A DNA stretch of 64,000 nt from the NCBI RefSeq assembly GCF_003970385.1, contig NZ_RXZH01000002.1, positions 124,001 to 188,000 of the forward strand, read 5' to 3'. The position numbers and the translations under genes are program-made. This stretch comes from Vibrio aquaticus. GTDB taxonomy: Bacteria; Pseudomonadota; Gammaproteobacteria; Enterobacterales; Vibrionaceae. The notes under the pieces were generated by a model. It worked only from the letters and a program-made list of their open reading frames with translations, was not told the origin of the DNA and searched no databases. Below are positions 1 to 9,106 of the stretch, in pieces; position 1 is the first letter of the stretch; each line of letters starts with the position of its first letter.

Positions 1-149
1 AAAGCGTGCAGCTAATGAGCGAGCAAGGCGTAGAGAAATTACTTGAGCTTGGCCCAGGTAAAGTTCTCACTGGCCTAACAAAACGAATTGTTAAGACACT
101 AAGTGGCGCTGCAGTAAACGATGCTGCATCTCTAGACGCTGCTAAGTAA
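1..149 (+). CDS. fabD: Malonyl-CoA:ACP transacylase, C-terminal end only
   Basis: The open frame beginning at base 3 encodes 48 residues and stops at TAA 147-149; the gene begins outside the window. The visible tail contains ELGPGKVLTGLTKRI, which matches the conserved C-terminal region of FabD, where the loop GPGKVLTGL follows the last Rossmann-like strand. FabD moves malonyl groups from CoA to the acyl carrier protein, the first committed step feeding type II fatty-acid synthesis in the cytoplasm. It lies 26 bases before fabG, in the usual fabD-fabG-acpP-fabF order, so it is probably cotranscribed with fabG. No catalytic residue lies in the visible part, so the call rests on the tail motif and on synteny. 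Confidence 0.85.
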   Translation, partial: SVQLMSEQGVEKLLELGPGKVLTGLTKRIVKTLSGAAVNDAASLDAAK

Positions 150-175
150 ATAAGAACAAAGGAATAACGAACATG

Positions 176-910
176 ATGAATCTAGAAGGCAAAGTTGCTC
201 TAGTTACTGGTGCAAGCCGTGGTATTGGTCGTGCAATCGCTGAACTGCTTGTTGAGCGTGGCGCAACAGTGATCGGTACTGCGACGTCTGAAGGTGGCGC
301 AGCTGCAATCAGTGAGTACTTAGGCGAGAACGGTAAAGGTCTGGCTCTTAACGTAACGAACGTAGAATCTATCGAAGCGACACTTAAGACCATCAACGAT
401 GAGTTTGGTGCGATTGATATCCTAGTGAACAACGCAGGTATCACACGTGACAACCTACTTATGCGTATGAAAGACTCTGAGTGGGATGACATCATCGATA
501 CTAACCTAACGCCAATCTTCCGTATGTCTAAAGCGGTACTGCGTGGCATGATGAAAAAACGTGCTGGTCGCATCATCAACGTTGGCTCGGTGGTTGGTAC
601 TATGGGTAACGCAGGTCAGGCTAACTATGCAGCAGCAAAAGCGGGCGTAATTGGTTTCACTAAATCTATGGCACGTGAAGTTGCTTCTCGTGGCGTTACT
701 GTGAACACAGTAGCACCAGGTTTTATCGAAACAGATATGACTAAAGCATTGAATGATGACCAACGTGCGGCGACTCTATCTAACGTACCAGCAGGTCGTC
801 TAGGTGACCCTCGTGAAATCGCATCGGCTGTGGTATTCCTAGCTTCTCCAGAAGCGGCTTACATCACGGGTGAAACTTTGCATGTAAATGGCGGCATGTA
901 CATGGTGTAA
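176..910 (+). CDS. fabG: 3-oxoacyl-[ACP] reductase FabG
   Basis: NADPH-dependent reductase of beta-ketoacyl-ACP, the first reductive step of each elongation cycle. It is a classical short-chain dehydrogenase: the nucleotide-binding TGASRGIGR lies near residue 12, NNAG near 86, the catalytic Ser in NVGSVVG near 138 and YAAAK with Tyr151/Lys155. The protein ends in GGMYMV, as FabG does. I chose ATG 176 because it gives 244 residues and the same N-terminus (MNLEGKVALVTG) and numbering as E. coli FabG. ATG 173 is directly upstream and sits better behind AAAGGA at 158-163, so either may be used. It follows fabD and precedes acpP, with an unusually long 305-base gap to acpP. Confidence 0.97.
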   Translation: MNLEGKVALVTGASRGIGRAIAELLVERGATVIGTATSEGGAAAISEYLGENGKGLALNVTNVESIEATLKTINDEFGAIDILVNNAGITRDNLLMRMKDSEWDDIIDTNLTPIFRMSKAVLRGMMKKRAGRIINVGSVVGTMGNAGQANYAAAKAGVIGFTKSMAREVASRGVTVNTVAPGFIETDMTKALNDDQRAATLSNVPAGRLGDPREIASAVVFLASPEAAYITGETLHVNGGMYMV

Positions 911-999
911 AACGCTTTCGTAGAGAAAATTGGTGAACTTTCGTATTAATATTCACTCTAATCTCTGCAAACGTGTTAATTTGCACTTAATGTCGACAA

Positions 1000-1032
1000 A
1001 TAGGCTACTTTTTGTAGTGAAAGTAGCCTATA
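1000..1032 (+). repeat. Strong hairpin in the fabG-acpP gap
   Basis: A perfect 12-base inverted repeat, ATAGGCTACTTT (1000-1011) and AAAGTAGCCTAT (1021-1032), encloses a 9-base loop. No T run follows on either strand, so it does not look like a standard intrinsic terminator. It may stabilise the 3' end of the fabDG transcript or be a processing site. The rest of 911-1215 holds the acpP promoter region and no convincing gene. Confidence 0.6.
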
Positions 1033-1144
1033 GTTTGAAAGATTTGACGCGAAGCTGCACAAGATTTGTGCATGATTTAAGTCAAAAATGTATTGAATTT
1101 CGGTTAAAATCGCTAAAATTGTGGTTTGACCAGCAAGGTCCCTC

Positions 1145-1172
1145 TTGCAACTTTCAGTAGTTCGAATAAACT
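1145..1172 (+). promoter_or_regulatory. Probable acpP promoter
   Basis: TTGCAA (1145-1150) is followed after 16 bases by TAAACT (1167-1172), then CTACGGAATCATCGC. As I remember the E. coli acpP leader, it has the same order of elements (TTGCAA, a TACACT-like -10, then ACTACG and ATCGC), so this looks like the conserved dedicated acpP promoter. The -10 match is weak on its own (4 of 6). Confidence 0.45.
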
Positions 1173-1215
1173 ACGGAATCATCGCATTGAGCGAAATCTG
1201 TAAAGGAAAAGAAAA

Positions 1216-1449
1216 ATGAGCAACATCGAAGAACGCGTAAAGAAAATCATTGTTGAACAGCTAGGTGTAGACGAAGCTGAAGTTAAAAACGAAGCTTCAT
1301 TCGTTGATGATCTAGGTGCTGATTCTCTAGACACTGTTGAACTAGTAATGGCTCTAGAAGAAGAATTCGACACTGAGATTCCAGATGAAGAAGCTGAGAA
1401 GATCACTACTGTTCAAGCTGCTATCGACTACGTAAACAGCGCTCAGTAA
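1216..1449 (+). CDS. acpP: Acyl carrier protein
   Basis: A 77-residue acidic protein that carries growing acyl chains on a 4'-phosphopantetheine arm during fatty-acid and lipid synthesis. The DSLD motif with the modified Ser37 is present ([13 protein letters not shown]), followed by the acidic helix [16 protein letters not shown]. Length and sequence are almost those of E. coli AcpP. The ATG has an AAAGGAAAAG ribosome site just upstream. Its own promoter upstream and a strong GC-rich hairpin downstream fit very high expression relative to its neighbours. Confidence 0.98.
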
Positions 1450-1458
1450 TCTCTCTCC

Positions 1459-1490
1459 CAGGCGGCCTTCTGGCCGCCTGTGTTCTTTTT
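1459..1490 (+). terminator. Terminator between acpP and fabF
   Basis: CAGGCGGCC (1459-1467), loop TTCT, GGCCGCCTG (1472-1480), then a T-rich run at 1481-1490. The 9-base GC-rich stem should strongly terminate or attenuate transcription, separating abundant acpP message from fabF. Confidence 0.88.
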
Positions 1491-1539
1491 AATCCTTCTA
1501 TCCTTCCATAGAATCATTTCATTCCCGGAGAATAAAATC

Positions 1540-2784
1540 GTGTCCAAGCGTCGTGTTGTTGTCACTGGCATGGGTATGTTGTCACCGGTAGGCAACACCG
1601 TAGACTCATCTTGGAAAGCCCTGCTTGCTGGTCAAAGTGGTATCGTTAATATCGATCATTTTGACGCAGAAAACTTCTCTACTCGTTTTGCGGGTCTAGT
1701 TAAAGACTTTGATTGTACTGAGTACATGACAAAGAAAGATGCACGTAAAATGGATCTATTCATCCAGTACGGCATTGCAGCGGGTATCCAAGCTCTAGAT
1801 GACTCTGGTTTACAAATTAACGAAGAAAACGCACCTCGTGTAGGTGTGGCTATCGGTTCAGGCATTGGTGGTCTTGACTTGATTGAAACTGGTCACACAG
1901 CACTAGTTGAAAAAGGCCCACGTAAAGTTAGCCCATTCTTCGTTCCATCAACCATCGTAAACATGGTTGCAGGTAACTTATCTATTATGCGTGGTCTTCG
2001 CGGTCCTAATATCGCGATCTCGACGGCGTGTACTACAGGTCTTCACAACATTGGTCACGCAGCGCGTATGATTGCATACGGCGACGCTGACGCAATGGTT
2101 GCAGGTGGTTCTGAAAAAGCTTCTACGCCTCTAGGCATGGCAGGTTTTGGTGCGGCTAAAGCGCTGTCTACTCGTAACGATGAGCCACAAAAAGCCTCTC
2201 GTCCTTGGGATCAAGACCGTGACGGTTTCGTTCTTGGCGACGGTGCAGGCATGATGGTTCTAGAAGAGTACGAACACGCTAAAGCTCGTGGCGCTAAGAT
2301 CTACGCAGAGCTCGTTGGCTTTGGTATGTCTGGTGATGCTTACCACATGACTTCTCCATCTGAAGATGGTTCAGGTGGTGCACTAGCGATGGAAGCGGCT
2401 ATGCGTGATGCTGGCATCGTCGGTACACAAGTGGGTTATGTGAACGCACACGGTACATCTACACCTGCAGGTGACGTTGCTGAGATTAAAGGCGTTCGTC
2501 GTGCTCTGGGTGAAGAAGGCGTGAAACAAGTGAAAGTATCGTCAACCAAATCGATGACTGGTCACCTTCTAGGTGCAGCAGGTTCGGTTGAAGCTATCAT
2601 CACTGTTTTGTCTCTTGTTGACCAGATTGTTCCACCAACGATCAACCTAGATAACCGTGCTGAAGGTCTAGACGATATCGATCTTGTACCACACACAGCG
2701 AAAGAAGTAGAAATGGAGTACGCAATCTGTAACTCATTCGGCTTCGGCGGTACAAACGGCTCTCTAGTTTTCAAAAAAATCTAA
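1540..2784 (+). CDS. fabF: 3-oxoacyl-[ACP] synthase II
   Basis: Condensing enzyme that elongates acyl-ACP with malonyl-ACP; in enterobacteria and vibrios FabF also tunes membrane unsaturation with temperature. I start it at GTG 1540, giving 414 residues and the family N-terminus (V/M)[19 protein letters not shown] at 1527-1530 is 9 bases upstream, whereas a more upstream start at 1480 falls inside the acpP terminator. Thiolase-fold catalytic residues are visible: Cys in [13 protein letters not shown], His in [11 protein letters not shown], and Lys/His in [15 protein letters not shown]. The glycine-rich end NSFGFGGTN is intact. It is the last gene of the fab cluster before a terminator. Confidence 0.97.
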   Translation: MSKRRVVVTGMGMLSPVGNTVDSSWKALLAGQSGIVNIDHFDAENFSTRFAGLVKDFDCTEYMTKKDARKMDLFIQYGIAAGIQALDDSGLQINEENAPRVGVAIGSGIGGLDLIETGHTALVEKGPRKVSPFFVPSTIVNMVAGNLSIMRGLRGPNIAISTACTTGLHNIGHAARMIAYGDADAMVAGGSEKASTPLGMAGFGAAKALSTRNDEPQKASRPWDQDRDGFVLGDGAGMMVLEEYEHAKARGAKIYAELVGFGMSGDAYHMTSPSEDGSGGALAMEAAMRDAGIVGTQVGYVNAHGTSTPAGDVAEIKGVRRALGEEGVKQVKVSSTKSMTGHLLGAAGSVEAIITVLSLVDQIVPPTINLDNRAEGLDDIDLVPHTAKEVEMEYAICNSFGFGGTNGSLVFKKI

Positions 2785-2808
2785 CGAGCACGTTCATAGA
2801 GTCTAAAT

Positions 2809-2842
2809 AAACGGCTTAATGCTTTGGCATTAAGCCGTTTTG
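2809..2842 (+). terminator. Terminator after fabF
   Basis: ACGGCTTAATGC (2811-2822), loop TTTG, GCATTAAGCCGT (2827-2838), then TTTGTT. A 12-base perfect stem directly after fabF and before pabC. Confidence 0.85.
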
Positions 2843-2880
2843 TTATTTAATACCCTTCTAAATTGAAAACAAGGATTGCT

Positions 2881-3684
2881 ATGTTCTGGTTAAACGGAGA
2901 ACCGGCGGATTCTGTCTCGCTTACGGACCGATCATTTCAGTATGGTGATGGCTGTTTTACAACAATGTTGACTCGAAAAGGTCAGATCCAGCATTGGTCT
3001 AAGCATATTGAGCGTATGGATGCTTGTTTGGATGCGCTTTTGATTCCTCGCCCTAACTGGAGTCAGGTTGAGCAATGGCTGACTTTAGCGGTGAGAGAGG
3101 ACGATAAAGCGGGCTTGAAGTTGCACATTAGCCGTGGTCAAGGGGGTAGGGGATATAGTCCTACTCAAGTAGGTACACCAAATGTTACCATTAGCGCCTT
3201 TCCATTTCCGTCTGACTATGAAAAATGGACTAAAACTGGCATCGAACTCGGTATTGCAAATACTCGGCTTGGGCATAACCCGTTGTTAGCGGGCTATAAG
3301 CATAATAACCGCCTTGAGCAAGTGCTTGTGAAAGCTGAAATGGATCAACAGGCCTTACGAGATGGCGTCGTTCTTGATATTGCCGACCGAGTGATTGAAA
3401 CTTCAATGGCAAACCTGTTTTGGGTAAAGAAGGATAAAATTTACACACCAGACCTGAGCTATGCAGGTGTAAGTGGCGTAATGCGTCGGGTGATTTTACA
3501 GCAAGCCCGAGATGCCGGTTTTGAGTGCGAAATTGGACATTTTCATCTAGACGAACTGTTGTCTGCCGAGGAAATCTTTATTTCAAACTCTGTGCTTGGT
3601 GTTGCTCCTATCCATACCGTGAGCTCAACACCCTTTAATATTGGAAGAATTACAAAACGAATTCAGGAGATGATCGACTCGTGA
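2881..3684 (+). CDS. pabC: 4-amino-4-deoxychorismate lyase
   Basis: A PLP-dependent class IV aminotransferase-fold enzyme that removes pyruvate from aminodeoxychorismate to give p-aminobenzoate for folate synthesis. The start at ATG 2881 gives 267 residues and is preceded by AAGGA (2871-2875); an in-frame TTG at 2863 is less likely. Family landmarks are visible: SLTDRSFQYGDGCFTT at the N-terminus, SRGQGGRGY, the PLP lysine region LLAGYKHNNRLEQV, and ETSMANLFW. It overlaps mltG by 4 bases and opens the pabC-mltG-tmk-holB-ycfH run. Confidence 0.95.
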   Translation: MFWLNGEPADSVSLTDRSFQYGDGCFTTMLTRKGQIQHWSKHIERMDACLDALLIPRPNWSQVEQWLTLAVREDDKAGLKLHISRGQGGRGYSPTQVGTPNVTISAFPFPSDYEKWTKTGIELGIANTRLGHNPLLAGYKHNNRLEQVLVKAEMDQQALRDGVVLDIADRVIETSMANLFWVKKDKIYTPDLSYAGVSGVMRRVILQQARDAGFECEIGHFHLDELLSAEEIFISNSVLGVAPIHTVSSTPFNIGRITKRIQEMIDS

Positions 3685-4697
3685 TCAAAAAAATCACTCT
3701 TTTTTTGCTATTGGTCGCTGGCGTAGTTGCTGGCGGGTATTTCTATGTGGCGCAACAGGTGGAACAGTTCGTTAACCAGCCTTTGCAGCTAGAAGAGCCA
3801 CACATCTTCACTATCGAACCTGGCACGAGTTTCAATCGTGTTCTGTCTAGCCTAACTACAGATGGCCTAATTGAAGGCAGTGATGTGGTTAAACTCGTTC
3901 GTCGTTTTCATCCTGAGCTGACTCAACTGCGTGCAGGAACGTATCTCATTGAACCGACGACTAACCTACAGCAAGCGCTAGAGCAATTTAAGCAAGGTAA
4001 AGAGCACCAATTTGCCATCACGTTCGTAGAAGGTTCGACGTTTAAAGAGTGGCGTGAAACGCTTGAAGGCGCACCGTATTTAGAGCATGAACTGTCAGGA
4101 CTTTCAGAAGAAGAGATTGCGGCTCAGCTTGGCTCTGAACACAAAAAGCTTGAGGGTTTACTGCTTGCTGAAACCTACCATTACACGCTTGGCGCATCGG
4201 ATCTTGATATTTTGAAGCGCGCGGCGAGCAAGTTGCAAACCGTCTTAGATGAGCAATGGGCGCAGCGCCAAGACCAACTTCCCATTAAGAGTGCGTATGA
4301 AGCGTTGATTTTGGCCTCTATTATTGAAAAAGAGACCGCTGTCGAATCTGAACGTGAACGTGTTGCGGCGGTATTCGTTAACCGATTGAATAAGCGTATG
4401 CGCTTACAGACTGATCCAACCGTTATCTACGGAATGGGTGACAAGTACGATGGTAATATTCGTAAGAAAGACCTTCGTACACCGACGCCATACAATACAT
4501 ATACTATTTTCGGACTGCCACCGACGCCAATCGCGATGCCTGGTGAAGCCTCTATCGCAGCAGCGCTGAACCCAGAAGACAGCAATTACCTCTACTTTGT
4601 CGCCAGCGGCAAAGGTGGGCATGTCTTCTCCAAAACATTGGCAGAGCACAACCGTGCAGTTCGAGCATACTTAAAACAACTAAGAAGCAACAAATGA
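3681..4697 (+). CDS. mltG: Endolytic murein transglycosylase MltG
   Basis: An inner-membrane lytic transglycosylase that cleaves nascent peptidoglycan and is thought to terminate glycan strands. It has 338 residues and starts at GTG 3681, inside the end of pabC. One N-terminal membrane anchor (about residues 5-24) is followed by a periplasmic LysM-like region. The YceG domain carries the catalytic-glutamate motif [13 protein letters not shown] (about 213-225), [32 protein letters not shown] and a terminal [13 protein letters not shown] block. Length equals the E. coli protein. It is translationally coupled on both sides. Confidence 0.95.
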   Translation: MIKKITLFLLLVAGVVAGGYFYVAQQVEQFVNQPLQLEEPHIFTIEPGTSFNRVLSSLTTDGLIEGSDVVKLVRRFHPELTQLRAGTYLIEPTTNLQQALEQFKQGKEHQFAITFVEGSTFKEWRETLEGAPYLEHELSGLSEEEIAAQLGSEHKKLEGLLLAETYHYTLGASDLDILKRAASKLQTVLDEQWAQRQDQLPIKSAYEALILASIIEKETAVESERERVAAVFVNRLNKRMRLQTDPTVIYGMGDKYDGNIRKKDLRTPTPYNTYTIFGLPPTPIAMPGEASIAAALNPEDSNYLYFVASGKGGHVFSKTLAEHNRAVRAYLKQLRSNK

Positions 4698-5326
4698 CAA
4701 ACGCTAAATTCATCGTAATCGAAGGCCTAGAAGGCGCGGGCAAAAGCACCGCAATCAATTCAGTACTGGAAACTCTGAAAGCTTCAGGTGTTGAGTCGAT
4801 CACTCAGACGCGTGAACCTGGTGGCACAGCGTTGGCAGAAAAATTAAGAACCCTCGTTAAGCAAGAACACGAAGGTGAAGAGCTGCAAGATATGACCGAG
4901 TTGCTACTTATGTACGCTGCTCGTGTCCAGTTGGTTGAGAATGTCATCAAGCCAGCACTGGCAAAAGGTGACTGGGTGGTGGGTGACCGCCATGATATGT
5001 CTTCGCAAGCTTACCAAGGTGGTGGTCGTCAGATTGCTGCTGAAACGATGTTAGCGTTAAAACAGACAACATTGGGTGGCTTTAAACCTGATCTCACTCT
5101 TTATCTCGATATCGATCCACGAGTTGGTTTAGAACGCGCACGTGGTCGTGGTGAACTAGACCGTATTGAAAAGATGGATATGAGTTTCTTTGATCGTACT
5201 CGTGAACGTTACCTAGAGTTAGCGCATCAAGATGATACGGTACTGATCGTCAATGCTGAGCAAGAGATTGAGAAGGTAGCTGAAGATATCGCTCTGGCGC
5301 TGACCAACTGGATGCAAAACAACTGA
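4694..5326 (+). CDS. tmk: Thymidylate kinase
   Basis: Phosphorylates dTMP to dTDP with ATP for DNA precursor supply. It has 210 residues, a P-loop GLEGAGKST (11-19), the DR(Y/H) motif in [17 protein letters not shown], and the lid region [12 protein letters not shown] with arginines typical of the bacterial enzyme. Its ATG overlaps the mltG stop (ATGA), and its own stop overlaps the holB start (TGATG). It is part of the coupled run. Confidence 0.96.
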   Translation: MTNAKFIVIEGLEGAGKSTAINSVLETLKASGVESITQTREPGGTALAEKLRTLVKQEHEGEELQDMTELLLMYAARVQLVENVIKPALAKGDWVVGDRHDMSSQAYQGGGRQIAAETMLALKQTTLGGFKPDLTLYLDIDPRVGLERARGRGELDRIEKMDMSFFDRTRERYLELAHQDDTVLIVNAEQEIEKVAEDIALALTNWMQNN

Positions 5327-6288
5327 TGACAGAGCTATACCCTTGGCTTACCCCGTTATGGCAGCAGTGGCAGGCTAATTTACAGGCAGATCGCTTTTCT
5401 AATGCCGCTTTGTTAATTGCTGAAGAAGGCATGGGTGCCGGACAGCTTACAGAGAAGTTTAGCCAAGCTGTGATGTGTCAAAACTACCCTGCAGAAGCGT
5501 GCGGCTTTTGTCATGGCTGTCAGTTAATGCAATCCCACAGTCACCCAGACTTCCACATTATTAAGCCAGAGAAAGAAGGTAAATCGATTACGGTTGAGCA
5601 AATTCGTCAATGTAATCGTATTGCTCAAGAGTCTTCGCAATTATCTGGAACTCGCTTATTTGTTATTGAACCTGCGGAAGCCATGAACGAGTCTGCGGCG
5701 AATGCATTGCTGAAAACGTTGGAAGAGCCTTCTTCAAGTTGTATGTTTCTATTGGTCGCTCATCGCTCGAATACGTTATTGCCAACCATTACCAGTCGCT
5801 GCCAGCAATGGCATTTGGTTCCACCGTCATCAAGTGAAGTCGCTCAATGGCTGTCGTCACAAAATGTTGGCCAGGTTCCTGCGTATGTCGCGCACCTAAA
5901 CGGGAATGCCCCTTTGTTAGCGTTGGAGTTTCTTCAACAGGATAAGGCTAAGCAGTATACCGAGTTGGAGCAGTCACTATTAGCGGTATGTCAGAATCAA
6001 GGCGACGCGATCAAACTGGCTAAGGATCTCTCTAGTGGGCACTTGGAATCGCTCACTTGGGTATGGTATTTACTGACGGATGCACAGAAAGTGCACTATG
6101 GTTTATCTGATTCGGTATTCGTGCCGGGGGCTGAGTTGCTATCTAAAGCACTGGATTACCAAACGCTCTATTCTCAGGCTCAAGCTCTGACCAAGTTGCA
6201 AGACCAGCTAAGATTACACACAGGGTTAAATGCAGAGTTATTAATCCTTGATTGGTTATTTAAATTTCACGAGGAATCATGTTCGTAG
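5326..6288 (+). CDS. holB: DNA polymerase III delta' subunit
   Basis: Part of the clamp loader (gamma/tau-delta-delta') that opens and places the beta clamp on DNA. It has 320 residues. Visible are the zinc-binding cysteines in CQNYPAEACGFCHGC (about residues 50-64), a SRC-like motif in TSRCQQW, and AANALLKTLEEP, the conserved AAA+ block. The Walker A region (LIAEEGMGAG) is degenerate, as is normal for delta', which does not hydrolyse ATP. It starts on the tmk stop and overlaps ycfH by 10 bases. Confidence 0.94.
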   Translation: MTELYPWLTPLWQQWQANLQADRFSNAALLIAEEGMGAGQLTEKFSQAVMCQNYPAEACGFCHGCQLMQSHSHPDFHIIKPEKEGKSITVEQIRQCNRIAQESSQLSGTRLFVIEPAEAMNESAANALLKTLEEPSSSCMFLLVAHRSNTLLPTITSRCQQWHLVPPSSSEVAQWLSSQNVGQVPAYVAHLNGNAPLLALEFLQQDKAKQYTELEQSLLAVCQNQGDAIKLAKDLSSGHLESLTWVWYLLTDAQKVHYGLSDSVFVPGAELLSKALDYQTLYSQAQALTKLQDQLRLHTGLNAELLILDWLFKFHEESCS

Positions 6289-7046
6289 ACTCACACTGTC
6301 ATCTAGATAAACTAGACTATGACGAACTTCACGATGGTATTGCCGATGTTGTCGAAAAAGCAAAGGCGGCAAATGTACACGAGCTTCTGTCGGTCGGTGT
6401 TACCCTGGATTCGTTTCCAAATATGTTGGAAATGATCGAGCCATTTGAGAATGTCTATGCATCGTGTGGGGTTCATCCTCTCGATGTTGAAAGTGACTTT
6501 GCCTTAGATCGATTACATGAATATGCCGCGCATCCACGAGTGGTAGCGATTGGTGAAACGGGCCTAGACTACCATTATCAACCTGAAACGGCAGATCTGC
6601 AGAAGCTACGCTTTGAGCAGCAAGTAGAATTAGCGGTTAACCTCAATAAGCCACTGATCATTCATACTCGTAACGCGCGCCAAGATACGTTGGATATCTT
6701 AAAAAAGGGTGGTGCTGACAAGTGTGGAGGTGTGATTCACTGCTTTACCGAAGATCTTCCGTTTGCCGAGGCGGCTATGGAACTGGGCTTCTATATCTCT
6801 ATTTCAGGTATTGTCACGTTTAGACAAGCAACTGAATTGAAAGAGGTCGTCAAAGCGCTGCCGCTTGAAAGGCTGCTGATTGAGACAGACTCACCATACC
6901 TTGCCCCCGTTCCGCATCGAGGAAAACAGAACCAACCTGCCTATGTTGTTGAGGTTGCTTCTTACATCTCGCAGCTAAAAGGGTGTTCACTAAGCGAAGT
7001 TGGACAGAAAACCACCGAAAATTTCAGAAATCTTTTTTTAAGATAA
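6279..7046 (+). CDS. ycfH: TatD-family metal-dependent hydrolase YcfH
   Basis: A TIM-barrel amidohydrolase-like protein of the TatD DNase family, 255 residues. Metal ligands are visible: HCH in VDSHCHLDKLDY (residues 3-14), Glu in AIGETGLDYHY, His in LIIHTRNA, His in GVIHCFTED, and Asp in LIETDSPYLAPVPHRGKQN. Family members have been assigned DNase and D-aminoacyl-tRNA deacylase-like roles, so the physiological substrate is uncertain. It closes the pabC run, and the order holB-ycfH-ptsG is the same as in E. coli. Confidence 0.9.
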   Translation: MFVDSHCHLDKLDYDELHDGIADVVEKAKAANVHELLSVGVTLDSFPNMLEMIEPFENVYASCGVHPLDVESDFALDRLHEYAAHPRVVAIGETGLDYHYQPETADLQKLRFEQQVELAVNLNKPLIIHTRNARQDTLDILKKGGADKCGGVIHCFTEDLPFAEAAMELGFYISISGIVTFRQATELKEVVKALPLERLLIETDSPYLAPVPHRGKQNQPAYVVEVASYISQLKGCSLSEVGQKTTENFRNLFLR

Positions 7047-7063
7047 AAAATTAATTTGCGGTT

Positions 7064-7090
7064 AAAAAGGGGCTTAGGCTCCTTTTTTTT
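7064..7090 (+). terminator. Terminator after ycfH
   Basis: AAAGGGGC, loop TTAG, GCTCC followed by eight T residues (to 7090). It ends the pabC-ycfH operon. Confidence 0.85.
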
Positions 7091-7491
7091 GTTATCTAGC
7101 TCACGCGCAAGCGTTTAAATGACGTTGTTCACTAAAAATGTTGAACTTGAGAGTTCAAAAAAGCGGGCTTGTAATTTTGTTACATAAAATAACAACTCGA
7201 TCTATTTTATTTACCCATCAAAATTAATCAACATAACCAATAATATCTTATATATCAAAGATTTGTGTTTGTGTAATCCTTTTCAGTTGCCCATTTGGTG
7301 TGTGATCTATCTATTAGTTTGAAACTAAATTCCGTAACTCGCTAGTAAGTGTCGTGGCCCGCAATATATATTTAGACCCAGAAAATATAGTGACATAAGT
7401 GGTTACATTTTTTCAGGGTGCTAACATTTAAGGCTACGGGGGTGTGCCGTTAGAGCCCAATAAATCTTATAAACTTTTCAGGAGCATAAAC
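7091..7491 (+). promoter_or_regulatory. ptsG upstream region and leader
   Basis: About 400 bases without a gene. It contains a perfect inverted repeat TTGAACT-TGAG-AGTTCAA (7141-7158), a ROK-type operator candidate (see 7172-7192) and a lone CRP half-site TGTGATCT near 7300. A GGCTA...TAGAGCC pairing lies in the probable 5' leader (about 7432-7460). The Shine-Dalgarno context CAGGAGCATAAACATG resembles E. coli ptsG, where the small RNA SgrS pairs; I cannot see an sgrS gene here. Confidence 0.5.
7172..7192. promoter_or_regulatory. Candidate Mlc/NagC-type operator
   Basis: TAATTTT, seven bases (GTTACAT), AAAATAA. The arrangement resembles the TTATTTT-N-AAAATAA arms bound by ROK repressors such as NagC and Mlc. 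In E. coli Mlc represses ptsG, and mlc itself lies 6 kb downstream here. One arm is off consensus by one base. Confidence 0.35.
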
Positions 7492-8922
7492 ATGTTTAAG
7501 AACCTTTTTGCTAACCTGCAAAAAGTTGGTAAAGCTCTGATGCTACCAGTATCGGTTCTACCAGTTGCAGGTATTTTACTAGGTGTCGGTGCTGCCGACC
7601 TAAGCTTCATTCCAGATATCGTTTCTAACCTAATGGAACAAGCGGGCGGTTCAGTATTCGGCCAAATGGCGTTACTATTCGCTGTAGGTGTTGCACTTGG
7701 CTTCACTAACAACGACGGTGTAGCAGGTCTTGCTGCAATCGTTGGTTACGGCATCATGACGGCAACTCTAGGCGTTATGGCTGGCGTAATGGGCGTTGAG
7801 AAAATCGATACAGGCGTACTAGGTGGTATCCTTGTCGGTGGTGTTGCCGCTTGGGCATTCAACCGTTTCTTCAAAATTCAACTTCCAGAATACCTTGGCT
7901 TCTTCGCTGGTAAGCGTGCAGTGCCAATCATCACTGGTTTCTCAGCGATCGGTCTTGGTCTAGTTCTTTCTGTTGTATGGCCTCCAATTGGTGGCGCGAT
8001 TGCAGCGTTCTCTGACTGGGCTGCTCACCAGAACCCACAGGTTGCATTCGGTATCTACGGCGTTATCGAGCGTTCTCTAATCCCATTCGGTCTACACCAC
8101 GTATGGAACGTACCATTCTTCTTTGAAGCAGGTACTTGTGTTAACGCTGCTGGCGAAACTCAAAACGGCGTTCTAACTTGTTACCTAGTTGCTGATGAAG
8201 CTTCTCGTGCTGCAGGTAATGGCTTCGGTCAGCTAGCAGGTGGTTACATGTTCAAGATGTTCGGTCTACCAGCTGCTGCTATTGCTATCGCTCACTCTGC
8301 TAAGCCAGAAAACCGCGCGAAAGTAATGGGTATCATGGCGTCTGCTGCACTGACTTCATTCCTAACAGGTATCACTGAGCCAATCGAATTCTCATTCCTA
8401 TTTGTAGCTCCTGTACTTTACGGTATCCACGCTCTACTAGCGGGTTCTGCTTACGTTGTTGCTAACACTCTAGGCTTCGTACACGGTACGTCATTCTCAC
8501 ACGGTCTAATCGATTTCCTAGTTCTTTCTGGTAACTCTCAGAAGATGGGTCTGATGGTTGCTGTTGGTCTAGTTTACGCTGCTATCTACTACGTAGTATT
8601 CCGCGCTGTAATCAAGGCAATGGACCTTAAGACTCCAGGCCGTGAAGACGAATCTGAAGAAGTATCTGTAGCAACAGGCTCTGACCTAGCTGGTGAACTC
8701 GTTGCAGCATTCGGCGGTAAAGCAAACATCACAGGTCTAGACGCATGTATCACTCGTCTACGTGTTGCTGTTGCAGACACTGAAGCGGTTGATCAAGACA
8801 AACTGAAACAACTAGGCGCAGCAGGCGTAGTCGTTGTAGCAGGTGGTGTTCAGGCTATCTTCGGTACTAAGTCTGACAACCTGAAAACTGAAATGGATGA
8901 GTGGATCCGTAACAACGGTTAA
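7492..8922 (+). CDS. ptsG: PTS glucose transporter subunit IIBC
   Basis: Imports and phosphorylates glucose using phosphate relayed from PEP through HPr and a separate EIIA(Glc). ATG 7492 is chosen because it follows AGGAG and gives the family start [29 protein letters not shown]. That makes 476 residues, close to E. coli PtsG. A polytopic EIIC domain fills about residues 1-390, with [11 protein letters not shown] as the typical substrate-site motif. The LKTPGRED linker leads to EIIB, whose phosphorylated cysteine is Cys419 in [13 protein letters not shown]. Codon use is strongly biased, as in highly expressed genes. A terminator follows. Confidence 0.96.
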   Translation: MFKNLFANLQKVGKALMLPVSVLPVAGILLGVGAADLSFIPDIVSNLMEQAGGSVFGQMALLFAVGVALGFTNNDGVAGLAAIVGYGIMTATLGVMAGVMGVEKIDTGVLGGILVGGVAAWAFNRFFKIQLPEYLGFFAGKRAVPIITGFSAIGLGLVLSVVWPPIGGAIAAFSDWAAHQNPQVAFGIYGVIERSLIPFGLHHVWNVPFFFEAGTCVNAAGETQNGVLTCYLVADEASRAAGNGFGQLAGGYMFKMFGLPAAAIAIAHSAKPENRAKVMGIMASAALTSFLTGITEPIEFSFLFVAPVLYGIHALLAGSAYVVANTLGFVHGTSFSHGLIDFLVLSGNSQKMGLMVAVGLVYAAIYYVVFRAVIKAMDLKTPGREDESEEVSVATGSDLAGELVAAFGGKANITGLDACITRLRVAVADTEAVDQDKLKQLGAAGVVVVAGGVQAIFGTKSDNLKTEMDEWIRNNG

Positions 8923-8949
8923 TAATTCCCACGACTCATCTAAATGACT

Positions 8950-8976
8950 AAAAAGGAGGCTAAGGCCTCCTTTTTT
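8950..8976 (+). terminator. Terminator after ptsG
   Basis: AAAAAGGAGGC, loop TAAG, GCCTCC followed by six T residues. A classic intrinsic terminator. Confidence 0.9.
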
Positions 8977-9106
8977 GTTTTTGGTTACAATTTAGCCCAA
9001 CTGTTCATCTAAATATTCTTTTCTCTTTACCTTTTTCTGACATCCATTTCTTACATATCATCATAATTGTACGCTGTTTTATTGATTTCATAGGAAATGT
9101 ACTCGA

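Noticed and set aside
930..1160. 76-codon frame in the fabG-acpP gap
   Set aside because: It runs across the hairpin and the acpP promoter region, has no ribosome site and an unremarkable composition; treated as non-coding.
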